From: an uncultured Clostridium sp.
Lineage (GTDB): Bacteria; Bacillota; Clostridia; Lachnospirales; Lachnospiraceae
DNA length: 64,000 nucleotides
Reading direction: 5' to 3'
Assembly (NCBI GenBank): GCA_947644195.1
Contig: CANRZB010000011.1
Coordinates: 22,519-86,518 of the forward strand
Shown here: positions 13,486 through 25,216 of the stretch, one piece after another
Position numbering within the stretch: position 1 is the stretch's first letter
Layout of the letters: every line of letters begins with the position of its first letter
Notes under the pieces: model-generated
The model's database searches: none
Told to the model about the DNA's origin: nothing
The model's input: the letters and a program-made list of their open reading frames with translations, nothing else
Made by a program: the position numbers and the translations under genes

Positions 13486-14052
13486 TTATGATCCATTAAA
13501 TCGATTCATCGCCGCAGAGACATCCTCTGTCAGCATGATCTCACAGGCTTCCACAACCCGACCTAATGCCTCCCGGATTTCGGGTTCTTCCTCTCTCGAA
13601 AAGCGCCCCAGCACATAATCAGCCAGATCCCATCCTTTGGGCTTCTCCCCCACACCGATACGTATCCGCTTAAAATTTTGCGTACCCAGCCTAGCAATAA
13701 TGTTCTTAATCCCATTATGCCCACCTGCACTGCCTTTTTCCCGGATACGCAACCTGCCCGGCGCCAGATTAATGTCATCATAGACCACAATCAGCTCTTG
13801 TTCGGGATCAATCTTGTAATAATCTACCAAAGCCCTCACACTGTCCCCGCTTAAGTTCATATAGGTCTGTGGCTCCGCTAACAGAACCTTCTGTCCCTCA
13901 ATATAGCCTCTGCCACAGACCGCTTTGTGTTCCCTCCGATCCAGGGAAATATTATAATGGTCGCACAGTGCCGTAATTGCCGAAAATCCTATATTATGCC
14001 TGGTTCCGGCATACTTTTGTTCTGGATTTCCCAAGCCTACAATGATATACAT
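13486..14052 (-). CDS. pth: Peptidyl-tRNA hydrolase
   Basis: MYIIVGLGNPEQKYAGTRHNIGF, GSAGGHNGIKNIIARLGTQNFKRIRIGVG. Confidence 0.97.
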   Translation of the reverse strand: MYIIVGLGNPEQKYAGTRHNIGFSAITALCDHYNISLDRREHKAVCGRGYIEGQKVLLAEPQTYMNLSGDSVRALVDYYKIDPEQELIVVYDDINLAPGRLRIREKGSAGGHNGIKNIIARLGTQNFKRIRIGVGEKPKGWDLADYVLGRFSREEEPEIREALGRVVEACEIMLTEDVSAAMNRFNGS

Positions 14053-14064
14053 CGTTTCCTCCTG

Positions 14065-15213
14065 TTAATAGTTCCTTTTCTCCCGGCGTTCGCCGATTCG
14101 AACTACTTCGCCCGCATACTGTTCCAACAGATCCGGCTCTACCACATGACGGTTATCCATGGTCTTCATCACATCTTTAATCTGCATCTGCGCTGCTACT
14201 TCCTGCTCACCCAGATTGTAGATCTTGTTATCACGGAAAGATAATACAAATGGCTCCAGGACATCAATACCCGCTGTCAATACCAGTCCCCGGTCACCAT
14301 TAGTCAATTCAACACACACGCCCGGTTCCAGAATGTTGATACTATTTATCAATGCCTGCACCGTTTCCTGCATATAACCATTCGTTTCATCCATCAGAAA
14401 ACGAAGTGCTGCCACATCAGAAGCCGGCTCCTCCTGGTAATTCATCGCTGTCAACTGATCAAAAGTCATTGCCGTGCGCAAAATTTCCACTTCGGCATCT
14501 GCAAAACCGTCATCCGCATCCGCCTTTCCGCCCACATGATGTACTCTCTGTAAAATCTCGGTCAGAATCCGTTTTACTCCGGCATCCAGATAGCTATCTC
14601 TGGCAAACATCTGATAGGATGCCATATAATAAGTATTGATCTTTTTCTGCTCTTCTTCCGTCAACAGCAGGATCGGTTTTTTGCGCAGTGCAATCGGTAT
14701 CAACAAGGTTCCGATATCATGCAGGATCGCAGCCACAACAATGTCGAGCTGTTCCTTGAACTCCAGTCCCATCTGTTTGGACATCAGGGCACACAGGATC
14801 GCCGTATTGAGGGAATGTTTATAAACATAATCCTCAACGCTTCGAAGATTCTGGATAAAATTAATCTTGTGATACAGTGTTCCGTAACTCTTGATAATCT
14901 GGTTGGCGAGCTGGTATAACTGCTCCGGCTCCTTCTGTTTGCCAACGGCATCCAAAATATCCTTAATCACAAAAACTGCCATTGCCTGAAAACGCTCAAA
15001 CTCAATATCCTCCTCGGACATCGGTGGTAATGGTTCTGCAGGTTCCAATACGTACACACCAATCAAATCAAAGTTCTGGATACTGACAATACCCTGCGCT
15101 GTCAATCGGGAATCTCTCTCATACAACATAACGCCGCTCTTATTATAGATTGGTTTCGCAATTCTCATCCCTACTTTTAATTCATCTGACTTAATAAATA
15201 TCATGGCAAACAC
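14065..15213 (-). CDS. HD-GYP domain protein (putative c-di-GMP phosphodiesterase)
   Basis: YVYKHSLNTAILCALMSKQMGL...AAILHDIGTLLIP...LQRVHHVGG; start likely the internal MIFIKSDELKVGMRIAKPIYN. Confidence 0.85.
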   Translation of the reverse strand: MFAMIFIKSDELKVGMRIAKPIYNKSGVMLYERDSRLTAQGIVSIQNFDLIGVYVLEPAEPLPPMSEEDIEFERFQAMAVFVIKDILDAVGKQKEPEQLYQLANQIIKSYGTLYHKINFIQNLRSVEDYVYKHSLNTAILCALMSKQMGLEFKEQLDIVVAAILHDIGTLLIPIALRKKPILLLTEEEQKKINTYYMASYQMFARDSYLDAGVKRILTEILQRVHHVGGKADADDGFADAEVEILRTAMTFDQLTAMNYQEEPASDVAALRFLMDETNGYMQETVQALINSINILEPGVCVELTNGDRGLVLTAGIDVLEPFVLSFRDNKIYNLGEQEVAAQMQIKDVMKTMDNRHVVEPDLLEQYAGEVVRIGERREKRNY

Positions 15214-15221
15214 ACCCTTTC

Positions 15222-16193
15222 TTAATTATTTTTTTTGCTTTTTTCTGCCAGATTGTTTGTAACACGGTTATATAACTCTAACGCAGCATTGTATCCCATC
15301 TTTTTCTGCCGGTGGTTTACTGCTGCGGATTCACAGATGATCGCTACATTCCGCCCAGGCCGGATCGGAATGGAATGACAGACGACCTTATTGCCCAGGA
15401 ATTCAATATACTGCTCCTCTAATCCCAGACGATCATATTCCTGCTCTTTGTCAAATTCCTCCAGCTTGATCACCAGATTGATCTCCTTTTCATTCCGCAC
15501 ACTCTCCACCCCAAAGAGAGACTTGGCGTCGATAATGCCAATCCCACGCAGCTCAATGAAATGTCTGGTAATATCGGGAGCCATACCAATCAGGGAACTG
15601 TCGCTGACCCGTTTGATTTCCACCACATCATCCGAAACTAACCGATGTCCGCGGTGAATCAATTCCAATGCCACCTCAGACTTACCGATACCGCTTTCCC
15701 CCATAATCAGAACGCCTTCTCCATAGATATCCACAAGGACACCATGCATAGTACAGCTTGGCGCCAATGCGCCGTTCAGCCAACGAATCAACTCAGCCAT
15801 AAAATAGGAAGTCGCCTTCTTGCTCTGCAGTAACGGTACCTGGAATTCCACTGCCAGATCCTTGAACTGCTGTTCAATCATAATCTCCCGGCAAAAGATA
15901 ATACAAGGAGGTTTGGCAGTTTCCTCGCTGCCTGCCATAATTCTCTTCATCATGGAAACACTGTACTCGATCCCTTTCTGTTGCATATACGTGTTTTCCA
16001 CATGACCGATAATCTGAATTCTTCCCGAATCAAAATAGTCGAAAAACCCTGCCAGCTGCAATGCAGGACGGTTTACATCCGCCTGTGTAATATGGATTTC
16101 TTCAATAGAAATCTCCGGCGTGCAGTTCTCCAATTCCAGCTTCTCTACCAATTGCTTTAACGCTACACTGTGTCCTTCCATAATCCTCCTCAT
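15222..16193 (-). CDS. hprK: HPr kinase/phosphorylase
   Basis: GVLIMGESGIGKSEVALELIHRGHRLVSDDVVEI and ELRGIGIIDAKSLFG. Confidence 0.97.
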   Translation of the reverse strand: MRRIMEGHSVALKQLVEKLELENCTPEISIEEIHITQADVNRPALQLAGFFDYFDSGRIQIIGHVENTYMQQKGIEYSVSMMKRIMAGSEETAKPPCIIFCREIMIEQQFKDLAVEFQVPLLQSKKATSYFMAELIRWLNGALAPSCTMHGVLVDIYGEGVLIMGESGIGKSEVALELIHRGHRLVSDDVVEIKRVSDSSLIGMAPDITRHFIELRGIGIIDAKSLFGVESVRNEKEINLVIKLEEFDKEQEYDRLGLEEQYIEFLGNKVVCHSIPIRPGRNVAIICESAAVNHRQKKMGYNAALELYNRVTNNLAEKSKKNN

Positions 16194-16339
16194 TTCTGCA
16201 AATCATATCCCTGATTCACTGATGCACTGATATGCCAATTTACTGCCTTTGACTATCATGCAATGATCTCCTAGTGTACTGACCTGTTGATATCTGGCAA
16301 AACTCCAGAGATTTGACTGAATATCAGCCGGTCAATACG

Positions 16340-18274
16340 CTAGTGTTCTTCCCCGCCATGGAAAAATCGGTACACGCTGCCAGCCGCCCGTTCATTCATG
16401 GATTCTATCGCCGCCAACTCCTCGACAGTCGCCGCCCGAATCGCATCGAGGGAACGAAAATGCTTCATCAGCTGTTTCCGCCTCCGTGGACCGATTCCTT
16501 GGATATCATCCAATACGGAATGAACCTGTGCCTTGCTGCGCAGAGAACGATGATATTCAATAGCAAAACGGTGAACCTCATCCTGAATTCTGGTCATCAG
16601 ATGGAATCCCTCTCCATTTACGGTGATCGGTAGCTCCTGATCCCGAAAGTACAATCCCCTGGTTCGGTGCTTATCATCCTTAACCATACCGCATACCGGA
16701 ATCTCAATACCCAACTCCCGCAATACGTTCTCCGCCACATGTACCTGGCCGGCGCCACCATCCATCATGATTAAATCTGGAAAACAATCAAACTTTCCGG
16801 TCTGGATTTCCTGATCTCCCTCTCTCATCTGTTCCTTCTCCTGCAAGCCATGACGGAATCTTCTACCAAGCATTTCCGTCATGCTGGCATAATCATCCGG
16901 CCCATGCACTGTCTTAATCCGAAACTTCCGGTAATCACTGCGTTTCGGCTTCCCCTGCTCAAAGACAATCATGGAACCTACTGACTGAAATCCACTGATA
17001 TTCGATATATCATAGGATTCAATCCGCCGAATTCCAGACAACCCTAACCAACCACTGATTTCCTGCATGGCTCCAGTAGTGCGCTCCTCTTCCCTGCGAA
17101 TCTTTTCCATATCCTGTGATAAAACCAGTTCCGCATTTTTATGCGCCAATTCTACCAGACGCTCCTTATTCCCGCGCTGCGGGATCAGCAAGGATACTTT
17201 ACTTCCCCTGCGCTCTGTCAGCCATCGGCTAATCAAATCCGCATCTGTCATCTCATATTCTAACATGAGTTCCCTCGGAATAAAAGGTGTTCCTGCATAA
17301 AACTGTTTTACAAATGACTGCAAAAGATCTCCCGGCGCCTCATCCTCTACTCCATCCATATGAAAATGATCCCTGCCGATCAGCCTGCCCTCCCGGACAA
17401 AAAAAACCTGTATCACCGCTTCCTTGGCTGATCTGGCCATAGCGATGATATCACGGTCAACCCCGCCAAAATCGTTGACTTTCTGACGGACAGCCATTTT
17501 TTTGACACTCTCTATCAGATCCCGGTATCCCGCCGCCTCCTCAAACGCCATGTCTTCGGCAGCCTGCTCCATCTTTTCCTGCAGCATCGGCAGTACGTCG
17601 GAGGTATCTCCTTCGATCAGCCGGATTGCCTGTTTGAACTGCTTCTGGTATTCGTCGGGACTGATATACCCCTGGCAAGGTGCCTGGCACTGATTGATAT
17701 GATAATTCAAACATGGACGGTCTTTACCAATATCGCGTGGAAGCACCCGGTTACAAGTGCGGATTTTATAAAGTTTATGCGCCAGATCCAAAGTATCTTT
17801 TGCAGCTCCCGGACTAGTGAATGGACCAAAATATTTACACTTATCCCGTTTCTGTTCCCGTGAATAAATCAGCCGGGGATATTCCTCATATACTGTCGCC
17901 TTGATAAAAGGATAAGTTTTATCATCCTTTAACATGGTGTTGTATTTCGGGCGGTGTTCTTTAATCAGATTGTTCTCTAATACAAGCGCCTCCACTTCGG
18001 AGTCCGTGATAATGTACTCGAAATGATCAATCTGCGAAATCATCTTCTCAATCTTGGGTGTCCTAACCCTCTTTTGAAAATACTGACGCACCCGGTTCTT
18101 TAAACTAATTGCCTTACCGACATAGATAATCGCATCCTTCGCATCATGCATCAGATAAACTCCCGGTTCTTCGGGCAGTTTCTTTAGTTCTTCCTGCAAA
18201 TCAAACATCGGCCTCTCCTTATACGTTTTCTGATACAGCGGATAAAAAGTTTCTGGCCCGTTGACGCAGAGCAA
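16340..18274 (-). CDS. uvrC: Excinuclease ABC subunit C
   Basis: [68 protein letters not shown]-terminal HhH. Confidence 0.97.
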   Translation of the reverse strand: MLCVNGPETFYPLYQKTYKERPMFDLQEELKKLPEEPGVYLMHDAKDAIIYVGKAISLKNRVRQYFQKRVRTPKIEKMISQIDHFEYIITDSEVEALVLENNLIKEHRPKYNTMLKDDKTYPFIKATVYEEYPRLIYSREQKRDKCKYFGPFTSPGAAKDTLDLAHKLYKIRTCNRVLPRDIGKDRPCLNYHINQCQAPCQGYISPDEYQKQFKQAIRLIEGDTSDVLPMLQEKMEQAAEDMAFEEAAGYRDLIESVKKMAVRQKVNDFGGVDRDIIAMARSAKEAVIQVFFVREGRLIGRDHFHMDGVEDEAPGDLLQSFVKQFYAGTPFIPRELMLEYEMTDADLISRWLTERRGSKVSLLIPQRGNKERLVELAHKNAELVLSQDMEKIRREEERTTGAMQEISGWLGLSGIRRIESYDISNISGFQSVGSMIVFEQGKPKRSDYRKFRIKTVHGPDDYASMTEMLGRRFRHGLQEKEQMREGDQEIQTGKFDCFPDLIMMDGGAGQVHVAENVLRELGIEIPVCGMVKDDKHRTRGLYFRDQELPITVNGEGFHLMTRIQDEVHRFAIEYHRSLRSKAQVHSVLDDIQGIGPRRRKQLMKHFRSLDAIRAATVEELAAIESMNERAAGSVYRFFHGGEEH

Positions 18275-18342
18275 TTGTATCTGCCATCTAGTGTACTGAC
18301 CTGTTGATGCATGTCAGTACACCAGTATGGTGGCCATCAGGC

Positions 18343-20055
18343 TCAAATTCTGATATTCCGTACACTCTGATCCAACTGATAGGCAATGTCTTTCAGTTTC
18401 GTCGCATTGCCTGAAATATTCTTGAGAATGTCTTCCATCTCTGTCATGGATGCGGAAGTCTCCTCGCTGCCAGCAGCATTCTGTTCTGCAATCGCAGACA
18501 AACTCTGCACAACTTCCACCACCCGGCTTCTGGATTCGTCCAGGTTTTCTGTCCGGTCCGTAATCTGTACCACACCCTGGAGAGCGCCTTCGACACCCTG
18601 ATTTACTTTATGGAATACTTCATCGGTCCGAGCCATCTTGTCACTCTGCAGCTCCATCACATCCCGGACTTCCTGCATCGTTTCTACAGCTGTCGTAGAG
18701 TCGTGGATCAATTCGCTGGTAATGGAATCAATCTGCGATGCAGAATCGTTTGACTGCTCTGCCAGCTTCTGGATCTGTAAGGCAACAACAGCAAACCCTT
18801 TGCCCTGCTCCCCTGCTCTGGCCGCCTCGATGGATGCGTTAAGGGCAAGCAGGTTCGTTTCCTCCGCAATCGCCGTGATAATACTGGTAGCTTCTTTGAT
18901 TTTCTGCGCAGAAGCATTGGTAATATTGGTCTGCTCGGCAATTTCCTGAATGGATGCCCTGGTCTGCTCATTCACGGCAATCAACTCCTGCAAAATCCCC
19001 ATGGCCTGCTCACTGGAAGCCTGCATCTGTCTGGAATTTTCCTCCAATTCTTCTGCCACCCGGTTCGTTTCCTGAATCATATTTCCCATCGAAATGACAT
19101 GTTCCGTAGCACTCTGCGTTTCATCAGCCTGACTGCCGGCGCCGCTGGCAATATCTCCGACCGCTTCCCCTACCCGGACGGCGGTCTGCGTCGTGGTGGA
19201 AGCATCCTGGTCCAACCGCTCGGATGCACCGAATAATTGCTGGCTCTGCTCCTGAATCTGTGACACCATTTTATTCATTTCATTCCGAAGCCCAGCAACC
19301 GCACGGCCCATGAGCCCAGTCTCATCCTTGCGCTTCTGTAGTTTCTCCATATTGCCGTCATCCGTAAAATCCATATCAGCCATTCTGCCAATCATATCGG
19401 ATACCTTTTTAATCGGGCGAACCATAAGATTTGCCAAAATTGTTGCAGCAATCCCCAGAACAATAATACTAAGATATAAAACATTGGTTACCGGTTGCAT
19501 AATTTCAGCTTCCTCTGCACAGATAATCAGGATTGCCGGAATTTTTTTAGTGACATAACACGCCACATAATTTGTCTTTCCATTTTCTTTAATATGTAAT
19601 ACCGCTGTTTCACTCCGCTTCCCCATCTGCAGATCCTTGACCATATCCTGGATCGCCTTTGTTTTGACTTGCGTTCCGGCTAAATCCGTTTCCTGATGAT
19701 ATTTATAGGTACCATCCTGATCTACAATATAGGCCTGACTGGACTTGACGCCCTGCAGCCCTACGGTACTGAACGTTCTGCTCAGAACAATATAATTATC
19801 ATATTCCCCATTTTCTTCGATTTCCTCCAATACAGCACCGTTGCTGGAAACCACATCATACATATAATTTCCCATTTGTTCCCGTATTGTATTCTGCACG
19901 ATCGGCACAATGACCCCTAGCGTTGCAAATGCAGTCAAGGCGACAGCCACAACAACCAGCAACAGAATCTTAAAACGAATAGAATGTAGCAGACTAATCC
20001 GGCTTGCCACAGGGACTGTTTTGTTAATTTTCTTCTTTTTTTCTCTCTTTGCCAT
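18343..20055 (-). CDS. Methyl-accepting chemotaxis protein (membrane-bound, HAMP)
   Basis: TM helix, HAMP, hairpin [35 protein letters not shown]. Confidence 0.95.
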   Translation of the reverse strand: MAKREKKKKINKTVPVASRISLLHSIRFKILLLVVVAVALTAFATLGVIVPIVQNTIREQMGNYMYDVVSSNGAVLEEIEENGEYDNYIVLSRTFSTVGLQGVKSSQAYIVDQDGTYKYHQETDLAGTQVKTKAIQDMVKDLQMGKRSETAVLHIKENGKTNYVACYVTKKIPAILIICAEEAEIMQPVTNVLYLSIIVLGIAATILANLMVRPIKKVSDMIGRMADMDFTDDGNMEKLQKRKDETGLMGRAVAGLRNEMNKMVSQIQEQSQQLFGASERLDQDASTTTQTAVRVGEAVGDIASGAGSQADETQSATEHVISMGNMIQETNRVAEELEENSRQMQASSEQAMGILQELIAVNEQTRASIQEIAEQTNITNASAQKIKEATSIITAIAEETNLLALNASIEAARAGEQGKGFAVVALQIQKLAEQSNDSASQIDSITSELIHDSTTAVETMQEVRDVMELQSDKMARTDEVFHKVNQGVEGALQGVVQITDRTENLDESRSRVVEVVQSLSAIAEQNAAGSEETSASMTEMEDILKNISGNATKLKDIAYQLDQSVRNIRI

Positions 20056-20091
20056 AGCTCGACCTCCGTTTTTCTGTGAAAAAAAATTCCT

Positions 20092-20127
20092 CTTTCAAAA
20101 CATGGAATGTTCTGAAAGAGGAGAGGG
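20092..20127 (-). terminator. Intrinsic terminator-like hairpin between the MCP promoter-like region and its start codon
   Basis: Minus strand CCTCTTTCAGAACATTCCATGTTTTGAAAGAGG followed by AATTTTTTTT. Confidence 0.7.
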
Positions 20128-20243
20128 GTTTGAGGGGTATATCTTCGGTTATCAACTGATAACCAAGTTCATTATAACATGGAGTATGATAAAAAGCAAT
20201 CAAAATATTAAGAAAATCTTAAGAATTTAATAATATAGAGTAA

Positions 20244-20873
20244 TCAGGCTACCGCTAGTGTTCTGACATACAGAATTGCCATCACTACCCTGGAGCAAAC
20301 TCCTACAATATACTGAAGATCTTCTTGCATAGAATGTGTTTCTTTATGAATATATTTTTCATGTTCTTCCCGGAGGAAGTTGCAGATATCCATCGTATTA
20401 TGAAACCCTGAAAGATCATCTATTTTCCGTTCCGCCCTCCATTTTTGCAGGTCGCCAACACGAATCGAACGGATATAGGAACGCAGCGCATGCTTCAATT
20501 CTCCCTCATAGATACAATGCTGCTTCATCGTGCCCTGATATTCTTTGTTATGCGGAAATGTGAAATAATCCGCAATATAATGCACAATTTCTCCCAATCT
20601 CCTATAATACGCTGTAGATAAATCTCCAAACTCCCGATCCCCCTGCGTCAGTCTCTCAATTCCCCGCTCTACCAGATCAAACGTACCCGTGATCTCATGC
20701 CGTTTTGTGATAAATGAAGGCTTACAATCCGGCAGTACACTACCCACATAAAATGCTTTCTTGTGTTTCTCAAAACTCTGTACCCCTGAAATAGATACAA
20801 TATGCTTCGCTAAAGAAATGTGTGACTTTTTTCGCATAAACGCCTCCCGTCTATACCATAATGCCGATTCCAT
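20244..20873 (-). CDS. Zinc-dependent phospholipase C domain-like protein
   Basis: KKSHISLAKHIVSISG...HKKAFYVGSVLPDCKPSF...GEIVHYIADYFTFPHN: His/Asp pattern of the zinc-dependent phospholipase C family. Confidence 0.7.
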   Translation of the reverse strand: MESALWYRREAFMRKKSHISLAKHIVSISGVQSFEKHKKAFYVGSVLPDCKPSFITKRHEITGTFDLVERGIERLTQGDREFGDLSTAYYRRLGEIVHYIADYFTFPHNKEYQGTMKQHCIYEGELKHALRSYIRSIRVGDLQKWRAERKIDDLSGFHNTMDICNFLREEHEKYIHKETHSMQEDLQYIVGVCSRVVMAILYVRTLAVA

Positions 20874-20959
20874 ACAAGTACGACATTCACATTAGGTCAA
20901 TCAACAGCTATAGTATAGAACATCTGATTTCAATTGACAATGGAAAAATTTGATATATT

Positions 20960-22393
20960 TTGTTATACTGGAAATTGTGCAAGAGAGCGCAAGAAAGGAG
21001 ATGGGCTGCAACCCCTGCGGTCCGAAATGAAAAAATGGAACGAGAAAAATTAAATTCCAGAATTGGGTTTATCCTGCTTTCCGCAGGCTGTGCCATCGGC
21101 ATTGGAAATGTATGGCGTTTTCCCTATGTCGCAGGAAAATATGGAGGCGGTGTCTTTGTACTATTTTATTTGTTCTTTCTGGTCGTCCTGGGAATCCCGG
21201 TGATGACCATGGAATTTGCCGTTGGACGGGCCAGCAGAAAAAGTATTATTCAGAGTTTCCGGGTTCTGGAAAAACCAGGACAGAAATGGCATCTGCACGG
21301 ATATCTTGGCATGGCAGGCAACTACTGTCTGATGATGTTCTACACGACCGTAGCTGGATGGATGCTCTACTATTTCTACCAGATGCTGACAGGGAAATTT
21401 CAGGGCAAAAATACAGCGGAGGTCGGAGGGATGTTCCAGAGTATGCTCTCCAATCCCCGTGTCCTGCTGATTACCATGCTAATTGTCGTTATTGCAGGCG
21501 TGTTGATCTGTTCCATCGGACTGCAGAAAGGCGTGGAACGGATTACTAAAATTATGATGAGCCTGCTGCTCTGCATCATTTTAGTCCTTGCCGTTCACAG
21601 CATTACCTTGAAGGGCGGTATCGAAGGTCTAAAATTCTATCTGCTGCCGGACTTCCAACGAATGAAAGAAATCGGAATCTGGGAAACTGTCACCGTCGCC
21701 ATGAATCAGGCTTTTTTCACCTTGAGCCTGGGTATCGGCGCAATGGCAATCTTCGGCAGCTACATTGATAAACAACATAGCCTGCTGGGCGAGTCAGTCA
21801 ACATTGCCATTCTGGATACTTTTGTTGCACTGGTCGCCGGCCTCATCATCTTTCCGACCTGTTTTGCCTTCAACATCAGTCCAGACCAGGGACCAGGTCT
21901 GATATTTGTCACTCTGCCTAATATCTTTAACAGTATGTCAGGCGGACGGATCTGGGGAACCCTGTTTTTCGTTTTTATGACGTTTGCTGCCTTCTCCACA
22001 ATCCTGGCAGTATTTGAAAATATTATCTCCTGCGGCATGGATCTGTTTCACTGGAGCCGCAGAAAATCCTGTCTGTTCAATCTGTTTGCACTGGCTATAC
22101 TGTCCCTGCCCTGTGTATTCGGTTACAATCTCTGGTCTGCTTTCCAGCCGCTTGGAAGCGGAACGACGATACTGGATCTGGAAGACTTTCTGGTCAGCAA
22201 CCTCATTTTGCCGATTGGCGCCCTATGCTACCTGCTATTCTGTGTCACAAACAAAGGCTGGGGATACGAAAATTTCCGGACAGAGGCAAATACGGGAAAA
22301 GGTCCAAAATTGCCACAGTGGACACATGTCTACCTGGCCTATGTCCTGCCGGTAATTTTAATCTTTCTTATTATAAAGGGACTCATTCGCTAA
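20960..22393 (+). CDS. Na+-dependent transporter of the SNF (NSS) family (true start probably 21027 or 21036)
   Basis: FILLSAGCAIGIGNVWRFPYVAGKYGGGVFVLFYLFFLVVLGIPVMTMEFAVGRAS. Confidence 0.93.
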   Translation: MLYWKLCKRAQERRWAATPAVRNEKMEREKLNSRIGFILLSAGCAIGIGNVWRFPYVAGKYGGGVFVLFYLFFLVVLGIPVMTMEFAVGRASRKSIIQSFRVLEKPGQKWHLHGYLGMAGNYCLMMFYTTVAGWMLYYFYQMLTGKFQGKNTAEVGGMFQSMLSNPRVLLITMLIVVIAGVLICSIGLQKGVERITKIMMSLLLCIILVLAVHSITLKGGIEGLKFYLLPDFQRMKEIGIWETVTVAMNQAFFTLSLGIGAMAIFGSYIDKQHSLLGESVNIAILDTFVALVAGLIIFPTCFAFNISPDQGPGLIFVTLPNIFNSMSGGRIWGTLFFVFMTFAAFSTILAVFENIISCGMDLFHWSRRKSCLFNLFALAILSLPCVFGYNLWSAFQPLGSGTTILDLEDFLVSNLILPIGALCYLLFCVTNKGWGYENFRTEANTGKGPKLPQWTHVYLAYVLPVILIFLIIKGLIR

Positions 22394-22517
22394 GCTTGTA
22401 GGAACGGTAGTAATTTATGTATAAATCTCATATTTTTCTATATACTAAGTGCGTATAGACATTGTATCTGAAACGGACTGAAAAAATCGGTCCCGTCTTT
22501 CAGACAATCCCAGAGCT

Positions 22518-22591
22518 GCAGACAGGCAGCCGAACAGGTTTGTGTCTGCGCTGCGGCACAAACTTTGTGTTACAGGAAAAAGCAGCGCAGA
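22518..22591 (+). promoter_or_regulatory. Structured 5' leader with mutually exclusive hairpins
   Basis: Overlapping inverted repeats: GCAGACA/TGTCTGC, GTTTGTG/CACAAAC, TCTGCGCTGC/GCAGCGCAGA, ending just before RBS gagg and ATG 22605. Confidence 0.45.
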
Positions 22592-22604
22592 AATGAGGAA
22601 AACT

Positions 22605-23516
22605 ATGAGATCAATCATTATGAAACGGAGACACAGAAACCAGGTTGGTGCAGCTTTTATTGTAGCATCACTCCTGACTGCAATATCTGTGACGCTATTC
22701 TCCACACTGTTACCTATGACGAATGTTTCCGCCGCTGAGACAAACGCCGAGGGAAAAGCAGCGGCAGAAGCGGAACTGAAACTGGACGAGGGAAAAGAAT
22801 ACCATGCCTATATGTTATTCCAGGCGCAAAACAGCTGGGTTTACCGCGGGAAATTCTGGGAAGCGGACAAGGGGCCAAAAAATGACAACTGGGACAAGCT
22901 CCTGACCTCCCTGAATGTAACCACTCCTGTCGTCGTAGACGGTGTCGTAGAAGATGCGGTAATCAAAGGAAACGGCCATTATTCCGTTCGCCTGACCGGT
23001 CTGAACGGTTCCCCCTCCGCAGGCGCCGACAATGCCGAATTCGGAATTTTAGGATTTTCTACGGATATCCCTAAAAATGATACCATTAAATTTGACAATA
23101 TCAAGGTAAAAATTGACGGAACCGAAAAAGGGACCGTGACCGGAAATGACGTCTACTATGACAAAGACGATATTGAGGATCCCGGCCTCATCACCGTGGA
23201 GGTCTTCAACGCCTGGCATGAGGAATGTGTCAATCTTCCCCTGACACTTCCCAATGATTCCCTGGAAATCAGCTTTGATGTCAGCGGATTCCAATATGAC
23301 AATCCCGACGCCAAGAATCCGACAGACGACAATACACTGGATCAGAACACCGCGGACAAAAACGACCAGGAGGATTCCGCAGGGCAAAACGATAACGGAT
23401 CGACAAAGAACGACAAGAAAAATAACAAAGCCCTGCCGATTACCATTGCCGTCATCATTATTCTTGTTCTAATCGGCGGTGGTGTCTATCTCCTGATGAA
23501 AAAAGACAACAATTAG
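22605..23516 (+). CDS. Cell-surface protein with signal peptide and C-terminal TM anchor, unknown function
   Basis: N-terminal hydrophobic segment VGAAFIVASLLTAISVTLFS; C-terminal NKALPITIAVIIILVLIGGGVYLLMKKDNN. Confidence 0.8.
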   Translation: MRSIIMKRRHRNQVGAAFIVASLLTAISVTLFSTLLPMTNVSAAETNAEGKAAAEAELKLDEGKEYHAYMLFQAQNSWVYRGKFWEADKGPKNDNWDKLLTSLNVTTPVVVDGVVEDAVIKGNGHYSVRLTGLNGSPSAGADNAEFGILGFSTDIPKNDTIKFDNIKVKIDGTEKGTVTGNDVYYDKDDIEDPGLITVEVFNAWHEECVNLPLTLPNDSLEISFDVSGFQYDNPDAKNPTDDNTLDQNTADKNDQEDSAGQNDNGSTKNDKKNNKALPITIAVIIILVLIGGGVYLLMKKDNN

Positions 23517-23532
23517 TCATTTTCCCATTTTT

Positions 23533-25116
23533 TTAGCGATTTATCAATTCGTTGATTTCATCTGCCATAGCGTTGATTGCGGTGATCTGTTTTGCCATAT
23601 CTGCCAGATCTGCGGCATTGCTGTCAACCATCGTGTTAATATTGCCAAATTCACGGTTTTCCCGTTGAATTTCCTCCGCAATATCCTTGCTAATCGTTAC
23701 CGTGCCCATGATAACTTCTGCCTGTTTATCATGGGCATCTCCCATGGCAGTAATATCTTCCATAGTATGGTGAAGCATCTGCATCATTTCCTGTAATCCA
23801 TGGAATACTGTCTCAAAAAACTGATTCTGCTCTGCCAGTTTATGAGAATTTTCTTCAACGTAACGGGTCATATCATCTACATTTTCCTGCACCCGGTTAA
23901 TCACAGACTTAACCTCATCTAAGGACTGCTGCGTACTATTCGCCAAATTGCCGACTTCGCCGGCCACAACAGCAAAGCCCTTACCGGCCTCACCTGCCCT
24001 GGCAGCTTCAATCGACGCATTTAGCGCCAGAAGATTGGTACTGGAAGAAATCTCATTAATCAGATTTAAAGTGATATCTATCTCTCCGACCGCCTCGGAA
24101 AGTTTGGCTGCTACCGCTATGGTGTCTTCCATGGAACTAGCTACTTCTGCATTAATTCCCTGCAAGGAATGTAGTAATTTCTCATTTTCCCCCGATTTTT
24201 CCAACAAATTCCTTGAAGTATGTTCCACTTTCTCTACATTGGTATTGACCACTTCTGCCCATTCATTCAAAGAATGAAGATTCTCTAAACTTTTATCTGC
24301 TTTTTCCTCAAGCGCATTGCTATTTGTAAGTAGAGATTCACTGGTAGCCGCCAGTTCTTCTGCCGAAGCGCTCTCATTAACAGAGATCTGGGACAGCGCA
24401 GATCCCGCCGCCAATAGTTTATCCGAAAGATCCGATACGGCGGCAAGCACGCTCTGTACCCTCTCGTTATTTTGCTCCAGTTCGTCTTTCTTGGCATTGA
24501 CCAGAAAATGGCTGACCAGATAAATCAACAAAATCGTAGTAGGCAACGAAAGTGTAACACAGACAATACGATCCATCAGATTTACCATAAAATAAGCGTC
24601 ACGGGCCGGCAGATGAATGGCTCCATTCAAAATCCACGCCCCCACCAGGGAAAGCCCTATCCCTGCGGATGCTGCCGTTACCATTTTGACATCCAGAAAA
24701 AATGACATGAGAATGATAAAATAAAAAGCAAATCCCCAAAAATCGGTTGCCGGAACCATATAAAGAATAAAATTGAATTGAACTATACAGAGCACAACCA
24801 AAAAGCTCTTGCCTGCCTTTAACTTGGCGGGTCGCACCATTCCCTGTTCAAATCCGGTACGGACAAAGAAAATGCCAATCCCCAGATAAATCGCACAGGA
24901 AATATCAAATATGATAAGCAATGTCCATGAGACCCCCGGAAGCAGCCCAAAAATCCGCTCAAAAGTATAAAGCAGCCCCGCACACCCTGCCGCTCCCGGA
25001 ACTAATAATAGTACCAACACATAGACACGGTTGATATATTCATCCAGCGCTGTAAGACGTTTTGACCCCATTGTATTTTCTGTTGTTTTCATGAGTATCT
25101 CTCCCTTCCTAACCAA
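23533..25116 (-). CDS. Methyl-accepting chemotaxis protein with N-terminal multi-TM sensor
   Basis: [41 protein letters not shown]; several TM helices N-terminally. Confidence 0.94.
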   Translation of the reverse strand: MVRKGEILMKTTENTMGSKRLTALDEYINRVYVLVLLLVPGAAGCAGLLYTFERIFGLLPGVSWTLLIIFDISCAIYLGIGIFFVRTGFEQGMVRPAKLKAGKSFLVVLCIVQFNFILYMVPATDFWGFAFYFIILMSFFLDVKMVTAASAGIGLSLVGAWILNGAIHLPARDAYFMVNLMDRIVCVTLSLPTTILLIYLVSHFLVNAKKDELEQNNERVQSVLAAVSDLSDKLLAAGSALSQISVNESASAEELAATSESLLTNSNALEEKADKSLENLHSLNEWAEVVNTNVEKVEHTSRNLLEKSGENEKLLHSLQGINAEVASSMEDTIAVAAKLSEAVGEIDITLNLINEISSSTNLLALNASIEAARAGEAGKGFAVVAGEVGNLANSTQQSLDEVKSVINRVQENVDDMTRYVEENSHKLAEQNQFFETVFHGLQEMMQMLHHTMEDITAMGDAHDKQAEVIMGTVTISKDIAEEIQRENREFGNINTMVDSNAADLADMAKQITAINAMADEINELINR

Positions 25117-25216
25117 TATTCCCCACTCAAAATATAATACCGTAGCTTTATCATGACTACCCTTATTTTTTGATATTTAATACCCACAAAAACATTCTTA
25201 TTATTTGTCTTCTTAA

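Noticed and set aside
20085-20180. c-di-GMP riboswitch upstream of the MCP
   Set aside because: No GEMM-type conserved core could be recognised; only hairpins and a terminator.
22542-22604. ORF-track start of the surface protein at 22542
   Set aside because: This part forms the structured leader; ATG 22605 (or 22620) has the RBS and precedes the signal peptide.
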